Position numbers and translations under genes: made by a program. A DNA stretch of 64,000 nucleotides, from positions 39,816 through 103,815 of the forward strand of contig JAQTXB010000005.1 in the NCBI GenBank assembly GCA_028688995.1. Direction: 5' to 3'. The first letter of the stretch is position 1. The number at the start of each line of letters is the position of its first letter. The notes under the pieces are model-generated. The model had not been told where the DNA came from and did not search any database. It saw only the letters and a program-made list of their open reading frames with translations. Shown here piece by piece: positions 10,259 through 17,487 of the stretch. Source of the stretch: Aliarcobacter sp. GTDB lineage: Bacteria > Campylobacterota > Campylobacteria > Campylobacterales > Arcobacteraceae.

Positions 10259-10279
10259 TTAACTTCTTTTAACTATACT
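10259..10279 (+). promoter_or_regulatory. Putative promoter of the NosL-domain gene with TTAAC repeats
   Basis: Two TTAAC direct repeats 5 bp apart (10259-10273) abut a good -10 (TATACT, 10274-10279), 28 bp before the ATG at 10307. The geometry suits an OmpR-type activator overlapping the -35 position. That is inference. Confidence 0.35.
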
Positions 10280-10306
10280 TTTTCATATATAAATAAAAGG
10301 GAAATT

Positions 10307-11404
10307 ATGAAAAAAAGTATAAACCTACTTATGATTTTATTTGCATTTGTTTTTACAAATTTGAATGCAGAGGAAATGTTTCAAACTGTCGAAGCTAAAG
10401 ATGCAACTTTAGTAAAAACTGATTCTTCAAAAGAGTTTTGTAATGTATGTGGTATGCCTTTAACAAAATATTATAAAACAAATCATGTTACAGAGTTTAA
10501 AAATGGTCATAAAGAACAATATTGTTCTCTTCATTGTCAAGCACAAATTCATGAGAATTATGAAGATAAAATAAAATATATCCAAGTTGTTGATACAAAT
10601 TCATTAAAATTAATTGATGCCTCAAAAGCTTTTTATGTAATTGGAAGTTCAAAAGAAGGAACAATGAGTCCTATTAGTAAATATGCATTTGCTTCAAAAG
10701 AAGAAGCAGAAAAATTCCAAAAAGAGTTTGGTGGAAAGATTCATGACTTTCAAGAGAGCTTAAAAATTGCAAAAGAAAATTTAAGTAAAGATAATGAAAT
10801 TCTTGATGAAAAAAGAGCTCCAATAGCAAAAAAAGGTAAAAAAATATTTGAATCAATGTGTGATGCAAAACAATTTAAAGAGTTTAATTCAATAGGTGAA
10901 GCAAAACAATATTTAATAGATAACAACACTTGTAAAAACTTAGATTCTCAAATGTTACAAGCTGTTTCAATTTATTTATATAACCCTATTTTAGCCCTTG
11001 ATAAATCTAAAATGATGAATGTACCACAAGAAGCGAAATGTCCAGTTTGTGGAATGTTTGTATCAAAATTCCCAAAATGGGTAGCTCAAATCCAATTAAA
11101 AGATGGACATATTCACTATTTTGATGGAATAAAAGATATGATGAAATTCTATTTTAATCCTGCAAAATATAAACATCCACATGAAAAAGAAGATATTTTA
11201 CAAATCAATGCAACAGATTATTATTCACTTGAATTAATAGATGCCCAAAAAGCTTATTATGTAATTGGTTCAAATATTTACGGACCAATGGGAGAAGAGA
11301 TAATTCCATTTAAAAATGAAGATGAAGCAAAAAAATTTATGACTGATCACTTTGGTAAAAGTTTAGTAAAATTTAGTGAGATAAAAGAAGAGATGGTAAA
11401 ATAA
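10307..11404 (+). CDS. Exported protein with two NosL-like domains
   Basis: 365 residues with a cleavable signal peptide (cleavage near NLNA-EE, residue 21). There are two NosL-type copper-handling domains. The first has CNVCGM at 45-50 plus a Cys pair at 73 and 77; the second has CPVCGM at 245-250. Each is followed by the family's YVIGS...GPM/GTM segment. The linker (about 172-230) looks like a class I cytochrome c whose CxxCH haem motif has been lost: GKKIFESMC continues without the second Cys and His. NosL proteins bring Cu(I) to periplasmic copper enzymes, but no nos gene is present here, so the target is unknown. ATG 10307 was chosen for its AAAGGGAAATT and signal peptide; the frame is open upstream to 10211. 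Confidence 0.8.
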   Translation: MKKSINLLMILFAFVFTNLNAEEMFQTVEAKDATLVKTDSSKEFCNVCGMPLTKYYKTNHVTEFKNGHKEQYCSLHCQAQIHENYEDKIKYIQVVDTNSLKLIDASKAFYVIGSSKEGTMSPISKYAFASKEEAEKFQKEFGGKIHDFQESLKIAKENLSKDNEILDEKRAPIAKKGKKIFESMCDAKQFKEFNSIGEAKQYLIDNNTCKNLDSQMLQAVSIYLYNPILALDKSKMMNVPQEAKCPVCGMFVSKFPKWVAQIQLKDGHIHYFDGIKDMMKFYFNPAKYKHPHEKEDILQINATDYYSLELIDAQKAYYVIGSNIYGPMGEEIIPFKNEDEAKKFMTDHFGKSLVKFSEIKEEMVK

Positions 11405-11413
11405 GATTTTATT

Positions 11414-11436
11414 ACAATGCGATTTTATCGCATTGT
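11414..11436. terminator. Bidirectional terminator between nosL-like gene and ppnP
   Basis: A perfect 10-bp stem ACAATGCGAT / ATCGCATTGT with a 3-base loop, in the 53-bp gap between two convergent genes. Confidence 0.65.
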
Positions 11437-11457
11437 TAATAAATGACAAAATTAAAA

Positions 11458-11775
11458 TTAGTGATTTTTTATAAAAGAACAACAATAGTCAACTAAAGTA
11501 TGTACTCTTAATTTAAATTTAGAATTTGCAGGAATTTCAAATGATGCAGGACCTTCATATTTTACCCAATCTTGTGCTGGTAACATAACTTCTAAAACAC
11601 CTCTTTGAATATCCATAACTTCTTTATGAACCGTATTTAATTCATACTCTCCAGCTAACATAATCCCTAATGTTTTTCTAGAACCATCTTCAAACACAAT
11701 TGTTCTACTAGTAATATTTCCTTCAAAAAGAATGTTTGCTGCTTTTGCGATAGAAACATTATTAAACTCTGCCAT
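11458..11775 (-). CDS. ppnP: Pyrimidine/purine nucleoside phosphorylase
   Basis: 105 residues, a small single-domain cupin of the PpnP (YaiE, DUF1255) family. These enzymes phosphorolyse several purine and pyrimidine nucleosides to base and ribose-1-phosphate. Family-typical features are the GIMLAGEYELNT strand pair, the RGVLEVMLP segment and the Pro/Phe-rich end (SFEIPANSKFKLRV). Length is normal, and the ATG is preceded by AAGGAAAG. It is monocistronic, divergent from the acidic-protein/recO pair. It offers nucleoside salvage but does not sit with the ureide genes further along. Confidence 0.88.
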   Translation of the reverse strand: MAEFNNVSIAKAANILFEGNITSRTIVFEDGSRKTLGIMLAGEYELNTVHKEVMDIQRGVLEVMLPAQDWVKYEGPASFEIPANSKFKLRVHTLVDYCCSFIKNH

Positions 11776-11891
11776 TTACTTTCCTTACATGATTATTTTA
11801 TATTATTTTAGCACAAAATTTATATGATTTTATTGAAGCAAAAGAGTAGTTCTTTTTTGTTATAATTTCTAAATTTAAAAAAGGTGTAAAA

Positions 11892-12164
11892 ATGAGTATC
11901 CAAAAAGAGTTAGAAGATTTAATAAAAAATGAAGTACTTATTGAGATTGAAGAATATATTGATGAATTATTTGAAATTATTGCTTCAAAAAAAGAAGATG
12001 AAAATACAAAAGAAGAATTAAAAGATATGCAAGAAATGAAAAAAGATTTCGAAGATATGCTAGTTGATTTATCAAATGGTGAACTTGATGATGAAGAGTG
12101 CAAAGAGATTATCGAAGAAATCCATGATATGCTAAAAGAAGATGATGAAGAAGACGAGGACTAA
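11892..12164 (+). CDS. Small acidic coiled-coil protein, unknown function
   Basis: 90 residues, not recognised. It is extremely acidic (ends DDEEDED) and predicted to be entirely helical, with heptad-like Leu/Ile spacing, one cysteine, and no signal peptide or membrane segment. It starts after AAAAAAGGTGTAAAA and ends 8 bp before recO, so it is probably co-transcribed with it. The composition suggests a cytosolic oligomeric or nucleic-acid-mimic protein, which is speculation. The opposite-strand open frame here is Ser/Phe-rich and only mirrors these codons. Confidence 0.65.
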   Translation: MSIQKELEDLIKNEVLIEIEEYIDELFEIIASKKEDENTKEELKDMQEMKKDFEDMLVDLSNGELDDEECKEIIEEIHDMLKEDDEEDED

Positions 12165-12172
12165 AACTTTTT

Positions 12173-12787
12173 ATGCAAGGTTATATAATTGATATTAAAC
12201 CTGTAAAAGATGATGATTTAATAGTATCCATTTTAACTGAACATGAAGTAATGACAACTTATAGGTTTTATGGTGCAAGACACTCAAATATCAATCTTGG
12301 ATACAAGATTGATTTTGAACTTGAAAATACAAAAGCTACAATTCCTAGGTTAAAAGATGTAATTCAACTGGGTTTTCCTTGGATTTTAGACAATGAAAAA
12401 ATGTACTGCTGGCAAAGATATATAAAACTTTTTTATCCCCACTTAAAAGATATAGAACAAATTGATGCTTTTTATTTTTATTCTCTAGAAAATCTAATTC
12501 ATATTATGATAAAACAAAATGCATTACGAGCAATTTGTGAATCATATATTTCACTACTTGAATATGAAGGCCGACTTCATAGTGATTTAGAGTGTTTATT
12601 GTGTGAAAATATTATTACAGAAGATATATCATTAGTTCGAGGTTTTTTACCTGTTCATGCAAATTGCAGTCATTCAAAAATATTTAAATTTGATAACATG
12701 AAAGATTTATTTGAAAAGAAAAAAGTAATTAGTTTTAGTGATGAAGAAGTAGAATATTTATGGAATATTCTACTTCAAGGTTTGTAG
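12173..12787 (+). CDS. recO: DNA repair protein RecO (short Campylobacterota form)
   Basis: A 204-residue RecO homologue: an N-terminal OB-fold (MQGYIIDIKPVKDDDLIVSI) and a helical C-terminal half with CLLC at 141-144 and a further Cys165/His168 that may bind zinc. It is shorter than E. coli RecO, as usual in Helicobacter and relatives. RecO anneals SSB-coated DNA and loads RecA with RecR in the RecFOR pathway. Its gene follows the small acidic protein gene by 8 bp and ends 1 bp before the convergent HDOD gene. Confidence 0.85.
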   Translation: MQGYIIDIKPVKDDDLIVSILTEHEVMTTYRFYGARHSNINLGYKIDFELENTKATIPRLKDVIQLGFPWILDNEKMYCWQRYIKLFYPHLKDIEQIDAFYFYSLENLIHIMIKQNALRAICESYISLLEYEGRLHSDLECLLCENIITEDISLVRGFLPVHANCSHSKIFKFDNMKDLFEKKKVISFSDEEVEYLWNILLQGL

Positions 12788-12788
12788 A

Positions 12789-13613
12789 TTAAGCTTCGTC
12801 TAGTAATCTATCTTGTAGAGTTTCAATAGCTTTTTTAAATATTTTTACATCTAAGCCATAAGCTGTAGCTTTTTGCACAGCTTTTTCAATATTTTCTTCA
12901 CTTAAAGGTTCTTTTATAGAACATGCAGTTTTAATTACATCTAAGATTTGTGATTTTCTTTTAAAACTATCAGATGCATTTGAAATATCATCAACATGCT
13001 CAATCATATTAATCAAATTATCACTTAATTTCCAATGTCTAAAAATTTGAGCAGTAATTTGTGAAGTTGTTACACCTAATAATTCTTTCTCAACACTTTC
13101 TACACTTGCGCCAGATGCAATTTTACTTTTAAATAACTCTGATTTTTTTTCACTTAAAATTAGATCAGCCAAAATAAATTTACCTGTTTCTTGTAAAAGC
13201 GCTGGAAGTATTATCTCCTCTTTTAACTCTACATCAACTTTTGATAACCATAAACTAGCCAATGTAGAAGAGATATTTGAAGCTCTCATAAAGTCATCAC
13301 TATTTATTCCATATGGCTCTAAATTTGTCATCAATAAATTTTGAACTGTTCCACCAATTGCAATAGAAATTGTAAAATTTATTCCTAATAAGTTTATTGC
13401 ACGACTAGGTGTTTCAACTTTAGATCTAAAACCAAACATCGCTGAATTAGAAATTTTTAATAGTGTAGAAATTATTAATGCATCTTTTTCGATTATTTGT
13501 AATAAATCTATTGCTTCTTTATTAAGCTTTTTTCTGAATTCTTCAATCTCAATTATCGTTTTTGGTAGAGGTGGAAGAGATTCTATCTTTTCTAAAATAT
13601 TATTAGATGACAA
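12789..13613 (-). CDS. HDOD-domain signalling protein
   Basis: 274 residues with one HDOD domain over about residues 5-205, starting with the characteristic LPPLPKTIIEIE. HDOD proteins resemble HD phosphohydrolases but lack the metal-binding residues, and they act as regulatory modules in cyclic-di-GMP, chemotaxis and stress networks. The start is TTG, supported by AGGAG six bases upstream. It is monocistronic and convergent with recO. The pathway cannot be assigned. Confidence 0.8.
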   Translation of the reverse strand: MSSNNILEKIESLPPLPKTIIEIEEFRKKLNKEAIDLLQIIEKDALIISTLLKISNSAMFGFRSKVETPSRAINLLGINFTISIAIGGTVQNLLMTNLEPYGINSDDFMRASNISSTLASLWLSKVDVELKEEIILPALLQETGKFILADLILSEKKSELFKSKIASGASVESVEKELLGVTTSQITAQIFRHWKLSDNLINMIEHVDDISNASDSFKRKSQILDVIKTACSIKEPLSEENIEKAVQKATAYGLDVKIFKKAIETLQDRLLDEA

Positions 13614-13681
13614 TTTTAGCTCCTAATTTAATTATTATTTTGATTGTAACTAAAGTTTTATCAATAGTAAATAAATTATTA

Positions 13682-14785
13682 TTAAACATTAAATCTGAAA
13701 TGCATTATGTCACCATCTTGCACCACATATTCTTTACCTTCAAGTCTTAACTTTCCAGCTTCTTTGCATTTTGCTTCACCACCAAGATTTATAAAATCTT
13801 CATAAGCTATAACTTCAGCTTTAATAAATCCTTTTTCAAAGTCATTATGAATAACTGCTGCTGCTTGTGGTGCTTTTGTATTTTTTCTAATTGTCCAAGC
13901 TCTAACTTCAACTTTTCCAGCTGTAAAATAAGACTGTAAACCTAATTTATCAAATGCTTTATGAATAATTTGCTCTAATCCTGATTCACTAACACCTAAA
14001 TCTGCTAGAAATTCTGTAGCTTCTTCATCTTCAAGACCTACAAGTTCTTCTTCAATTTTTGCACAAAGAACAATAACATCAGCATTTACACTATTTGCAT
14101 GTTCTTTTAAAATATCAACAAATTTATTTCCACCATCTGCTAATGAATCTTCATCAACATTTGCTCCATAAATTACATCTTTATTTGATAAAAATCTTAA
14201 TTCTTTATCAAGAGCTATAAATACTTCATTTTCTTTGTTTTCAAAAGTTTTTACAGGTTGTAATTCAGCTAAATGAGCAAATACTTCTTCTGCAATTACC
14301 AATGAAGCGGCAGCTTCTTTTGAAGCTTTTGATTGTTTTTTTAATCTATCAATTTTTTTCTCTAATTGAGTAATATCTGCATAAATTAACTCTGTTTCAA
14401 TAATTTCAATATCTCTTAAAGGATTTACATCACCTTCAACATGCACGATATTTCCATCTTCAAAACATCTAACCATATGTAAGATTACTTCAACTTCTCT
14501 AATGTTAGATAAAAATTGATTTCCTAAGCCCTCACCTTTTGAAGCACCACGAACAAGTCCTGCAATATCAACAAAATCAATAGTTGAATGTTGAATTTTA
14601 TCAGGATTAACAATTTTTGCTAAAGCAGTTAATCTTTTGTCAGGAACTGGAACAATTGCTTTATTTGGCTCAATTGTACAAAATGGATAATTTTGTGCCT
14701 CTGCGTTTTGCGCTTTTGTTAAAGCATTGAATGTTGTTGATTTACCCACATTTGGAAGTCCTACTATTCCTACACCTAATCCCAT
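13682..14785 (-). CDS. ychF: Ribosome-binding ATPase YchF/OLA1
   Basis: 367 residues, full length for the family. The P-loop GLPNVGKST is at 9-17; DIAGLVRGAS and the NVDE-type fourth motif (in place of NKxD) explain the preference for ATP over GTP; a C-terminal TGS domain follows. YchF is a conserved translation-associated P-loop ATPase that binds ribosomes and responds to oxidative stress. ATG with AAAGGATTATA. A probable monocistronic gene whose upstream region is a long gap shared with the ureide locus. Confidence 0.95.
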   Translation of the reverse strand: MGLGVGIVGLPNVGKSTTFNALTKAQNAEAQNYPFCTIEPNKAIVPVPDKRLTALAKIVNPDKIQHSTIDFVDIAGLVRGASKGEGLGNQFLSNIREVEVILHMVRCFEDGNIVHVEGDVNPLRDIEIIETELIYADITQLEKKIDRLKKQSKASKEAAASLVIAEEVFAHLAELQPVKTFENKENEVFIALDKELRFLSNKDVIYGANVDEDSLADGGNKFVDILKEHANSVNADVIVLCAKIEEELVGLEDEEATEFLADLGVSESGLEQIIHKAFDKLGLQSYFTAGKVEVRAWTIRKNTKAPQAAAVIHNDFEKGFIKAEVIAYEDFINLGGEAKCKEAGKLRLEGKEYVVQDGDIMHFRFNV

Positions 14786-14855
14786 TATAATCCTTTTGTC
14801 TTTTTCTATAAATAACCTATAATATCCATCAAATCAGTGTTTTTAAGGGGTTCTT

Positions 14856-14930
14856 ATGATTTTTGATTGTAGAATAAAACATCAATATTTAGCAATATTT
14901 TTCAAATCACGAGGAGTTTTCAAGGACTAA
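14856..14930 (+). CDS. Possible 24-residue leader or remnant ORF
   Basis: An ATG five bases after AAGGGG opens a 24-codon frame (MIFDCRIKHQ...) ending TAA two bases before the next small ORF. The ribosome-binding site and spacing are good, but length and composition give no family. It could be a leader peptide or chance. Confidence 0.25.
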   Translation: MIFDCRIKHQYLAIFFKSRGVFKD

Positions 14931-14932
14931 AA

Positions 14933-15076
14933 ATGATAAATTTTAAAATACTATCAAAAAGAATCCCAACCAATGAGGAAGGCATTTTTTATATAAGTAT
15001 TATAAACGAAAATGGCAAAGAAGTAGATAAAACGTATATTAGATACCAAGAAAAGGATTCATATAAGCTAATATAA
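14933..15076 (+). pseudogene. Possible N-terminal remnant of a phage-type integrase
   Basis: A 47-codon ORF after AAGGACTAAAA. The peptide has a KRIPTNEEGIFYISIINENG stretch followed by KEVDKTYIRYQEKD. This resembles the arm-type DNA-binding start of tyrosine recombinases, where a strand-turn-strand 'GIFYK...NGKEV' leads on to a 'KTIG' segment. The frame stops where that segment would follow. If the reading is right, this is a decayed integrase beside the accessory ureide region. The recognition is from memory and not certain. Confidence 0.35.
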
Positions 15077-15294
15077 CTAAATACTTGCAAGATATTAAAT
15101 AAATTATAAGAAAATCCAATAAAGATCTATCTTAGATTTAACATTTTCACTGAAATTTGATGATTTTATGACGCCCTACTCTTTTATTTTTAATCCAAAT
15201 GTTTCATCTAAAAATATATATTTTTCATTAACACTATATTTTAATTATTGTTTCTTTTATAAATTAAAATTTCAGAATTTATTAATTTGTATAA

Positions 15295-15332
15295 ATTGTA
15301 GACAATTATTGTAGACAATTATTGTAGACGAT
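15295..15332 (+). promoter_or_regulatory. Triple 13-bp operator array of the liv-type operon
   Basis: Three consecutive boxes start at 15295, 15308 and 15321: ATTGTAGACAAT twice, then ATTGTAGACGAT. Each is a dyad (TTGTnnACAA), the half-site geometry expected for GntR/FadR-family regulators. The same array precedes the puuE operon. The likely ligand-responsive factor is the FCD-type GntR protein encoded at 20734. Confidence 0.75.
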
Positions 15333-15333
15333 A

Positions 15334-15342
15334 TGTTAATAT
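15334..15342 (+). promoter_or_regulatory. Extended -10 of the liv-type operon
   Basis: TG-T-TAATAT begins two bases after the third operator box, exactly as in the puuE promoter. The overlap with the operators means a bound regulator would block or contact RNA polymerase. Confidence 0.5.
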
Positions 15343-15387
15343 TTTTTATCAGTTTATCAAGTATAAACTTTAATAAAGGAGATGAAA

Positions 15388-16557
15388 ATGAGAAAAATAC
15401 TTAAGACAACTTTAGCAGTTGGTATGCTAACAAGTGTACTATTCGCACAAGACAGTATAAAAATAGGTTTTGTTGGTACTTTATCAGGTCAAAATGCAGC
15501 TTGGGGAACTTCAAATGTTCGATCAATGGAAACATCAGCTGATATTTATAATCAACAAGGTGGTATAGAAATTGATGGAAAAAAATATAAAGTAGAAATT
15601 GTTCCTTTCGATGATGCCTTTGATCCAAAAATTGCAGTTGCAGGAATGGAAAAAATGGCTCAACAAGGAATCAAATATGTTGTTGGTCCTAATGATGATG
15701 CGCAAGCAATTGCAGTAAAACCAATAGCAGAAAGAAATAAAATAGTTTATTTTCCATATGCTTTTGATAAAAGTTTATATATAAAACCTGCAAATTATGC
15801 AGTATTTGGAATGATTGCTTCTTATCAATGGGAACCATCAGTTTACAAATGGTTAAAAGACAATAAAAATGTAAAAACTATTGCATTTATTGCAGCAAAT
15901 GCAGCTGACCCATTAAATCAAAGAGATAATGGAATAAAAATCGCCCAAGATTTAGGTTTAGATGTTGTTGAAGCAAAAGCAACATACAAAGCTGATACTA
16001 GAGATTTTTATTCAGTTATTACACCAATTGTTAAGAAAAAACCAGATTTATTAGTACTTTCAGGTGTTTCACCAGCAACTGCTCCACTTATTATAAAAAC
16101 AGCAAGAGAGTTAGGATTTAAAGGTTACATGGCAGCAGGAACTGCTCTTGATGCAAGTATCTTAAAAGAAGGTGCTGGAGATGCGGCAAATGGATTTATT
16201 TGTCAAGGTGGAGTTGATGAAGAGTTACAATCAGATGTTATGAAAAAATGGGTTGATTCCTATACAAAAAAATATGGTGAATATAATGATGAATCAAATA
16301 CAAAAATATTTGCTTTAGAGTATATTTTAGAAGTTCTTAAATCAAATCCAAAAGCTATAAATGATGCTGATGAGTTCTTAAAAACTGTTGATTCTAACTG
16401 GAATGTTCCAAATATTTTCATAAAAGACGAAACAAGTAAATTTAAATTTGTTGGGAAAACTACATTTGGTCAAAATAGACAATTAGGTGTTCCTCTTACT
16501 CCTAAAGTTTATGAAAATGGAGAATTTAAAACATTATTCGTTGGTTCTGCTGACTAA
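15388..16557 (+). CDS. Liv-type (HAAT) ABC transporter substrate-binding protein, probable ureide binder
   Basis: A 389-residue periplasmic binding protein of the branched-chain amino acid/amide (type I) family, with a signal peptide cleaved near residue 20 (LFA-QD). The GFVGTLSGQNA start and the VVGPNDDAQA segment are typical. Start 15388 is preferred to the ATG at 15382 because AAGGAG then has normal spacing. First gene of an operon with both permeases, both ATPases and a hydantoin/allantoin-type racemase, under the triple-box operator shared with allantoinase. The substrate is therefore more likely allantoin, allantoate or a related hydantoin/ureide than an amino acid; that is inference. 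Confidence 0.88.
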   Translation: MRKILKTTLAVGMLTSVLFAQDSIKIGFVGTLSGQNAAWGTSNVRSMETSADIYNQQGGIEIDGKKYKVEIVPFDDAFDPKIAVAGMEKMAQQGIKYVVGPNDDAQAIAVKPIAERNKIVYFPYAFDKSLYIKPANYAVFGMIASYQWEPSVYKWLKDNKNVKTIAFIAANAADPLNQRDNGIKIAQDLGLDVVEAKATYKADTRDFYSVITPIVKKKPDLLVLSGVSPATAPLIIKTARELGFKGYMAAGTALDASILKEGAGDAANGFICQGGVDEELQSDVMKKWVDSYTKKYGEYNDESNTKIFALEYILEVLKSNPKAINDADEFLKTVDSNWNVPNIFIKDETSKFKFVGKTTFGQNRQLGVPLTPKVYENGEFKTLFVGSAD

Positions 16558-16565
16558 TTTAAAGT

Positions 16566-16602
16566 AGAGACATTTTAAAAATGTCTCTAAACATGTTTAG
16601 AG
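16566..16602 (+). promoter_or_regulatory. Two overlapping hairpins between binding-protein and permease genes
   Basis: Hairpin A (16566-16588) pairs AGAGACATTT with AAATGTCTCT. Hairpin B (16585-16602) is the 18-nt palindrome CTCTAAACATGTTTAGAG. They share CTCT, so they cannot both form. B takes in the AGAG of the livH Shine-Dalgarno (AGAGGA). A may stabilise or terminate the binding-protein mRNA to give excess binding protein; B could lower permease translation. Confidence 0.5.
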
Positions 16603-16612
16603 GAACATAAAA

Positions 16613-17485
16613 ATGGAACAAATATTACTTAATGGTTTAATTACAGGTGCCCAATATGCGTTAATAGCATTGGGTCTAACATTGATATTTTCTTTAATGA
16701 ATATTCTAAACTTTGCCCATGGACAAATGTATGTTTTAGGTGCATTTATAACTTATTATATTTATGGAAAATTAGGATTACCTTTTATTGTTGCGATGAT
16801 TTTATCGGGATTGACTTTGGCTGTGATTGGGGCTATTTTTGAAAAATATCTTTTTAGTACAGTTTTAAAAAGATCCGTAAGAGAAGAAAGTACGATGCTT
16901 TTAGCAGCTGGAACTGCATTTTTTTTAGATTCTTTAATCTTGATACTTTTTGGAGAAAAACAAAGAAGTGTACCTAGTTTGGTTGATGGAGTATTTTTTG
17001 GAGAGGATTATGGTTTAGACATTATTATCCCTTTTAATAAGATTGTAATTGGATTAATTGCAACTACGATGATAGTGTGTTTTATATTATTTATGCAATA
17101 TTCAAAAACAGGTCGTGCAATGAGAGCTTTAGCACAAGATAAAACAGCGGCACAGTTAATGGGAGTTAATTTAGATAAATATAGATTAATAGGTTTCGCA
17201 TTAGGAGCTATGTTAGCTGGAATTGCTGGAAGTTTACTTGTAACTGTAACAGGAGTTAATTCAGGAATTGGTGGAAGTATTTCAATTCAAGCTTTTACAA
17301 TGATTATGATTGGTGGAGCTGGAGTTATATCAGGAGCTATTTTAGGTGGTTTTATTTTAGGTCTTGTTGAGGCTTTTGGTCTTTATTATTTGCCAGGTGA
17401 TATAACATATTTGACAATATTTGCAGGTTTAATGATATTTCTTACTTTACGTCCTCAGGGACTTATGGGTAAACCTTGGGGTTGA
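16613..17485 (+). CDS. Liv-type ABC transporter permease (LivH-like)
   Basis: A 290-residue inner-membrane permease with about eight hydrophobic segments. The LivH signature region (LGLTLIFSLMNILNFAHGQM, from about residue 20) and the cytoplasmic coupling loop YSKTGRAMRALAQDKTAAQL are visible. It pairs with the LivM-like product to form the channel for the ligand held by the preceding binding protein. ATG after AGAGGAACATAAAA; that Shine-Dalgarno is partly inside a hairpin. Two bases separate it from the next gene. Confidence 0.92.
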   Translation: MEQILLNGLITGAQYALIALGLTLIFSLMNILNFAHGQMYVLGAFITYYIYGKLGLPFIVAMILSGLTLAVIGAIFEKYLFSTVLKRSVREESTMLLAAGTAFFLDSLILILFGEKQRSVPSLVDGVFFGEDYGLDIIIPFNKIVIGLIATTMIVCFILFMQYSKTGRAMRALAQDKTAAQLMGVNLDKYRLIGFALGAMLAGIAGSLLVTVTGVNSGIGGSISIQAFTMIMIGGAGVISGAILGGFILGLVEAFGLYYLPGDITYLTIFAGLMIFLTLRPQGLMGKPWG

Positions 17486-17487
17486 TT

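Larger units (their letters stand above)
14786..15294. other. Intergenic stretch between ychF and the ureide locus
   Basis: About 500 bp. It holds the ychF promoter side, two short plus-strand ORFs with plausible Shine-Dalgarno sites (14856-14930 and 14933-15076, listed separately), and then AT-rich sequence. On the minus strand, about 15180-15245 reads as a 22-codon frame ending FGLKIKE and a stop, which could be the tail of a lost gene but is too short to call. The accessory operon starts at the end of this stretch. Confidence 0.5.

Noticed and set aside
11798-12103. Open frame on the minus strand opposite the acidic small protein
   Set aside because: Ser/Phe-rich low-complexity product that mirrors GAA/GAT codons on the plus strand. 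No ribosome-binding site or family.
14786-15387. tRNA gene as an integration site beside the possible integrase
   Set aside because: No tRNA-like T-loop or acceptor stem pattern was found on reading this gap.
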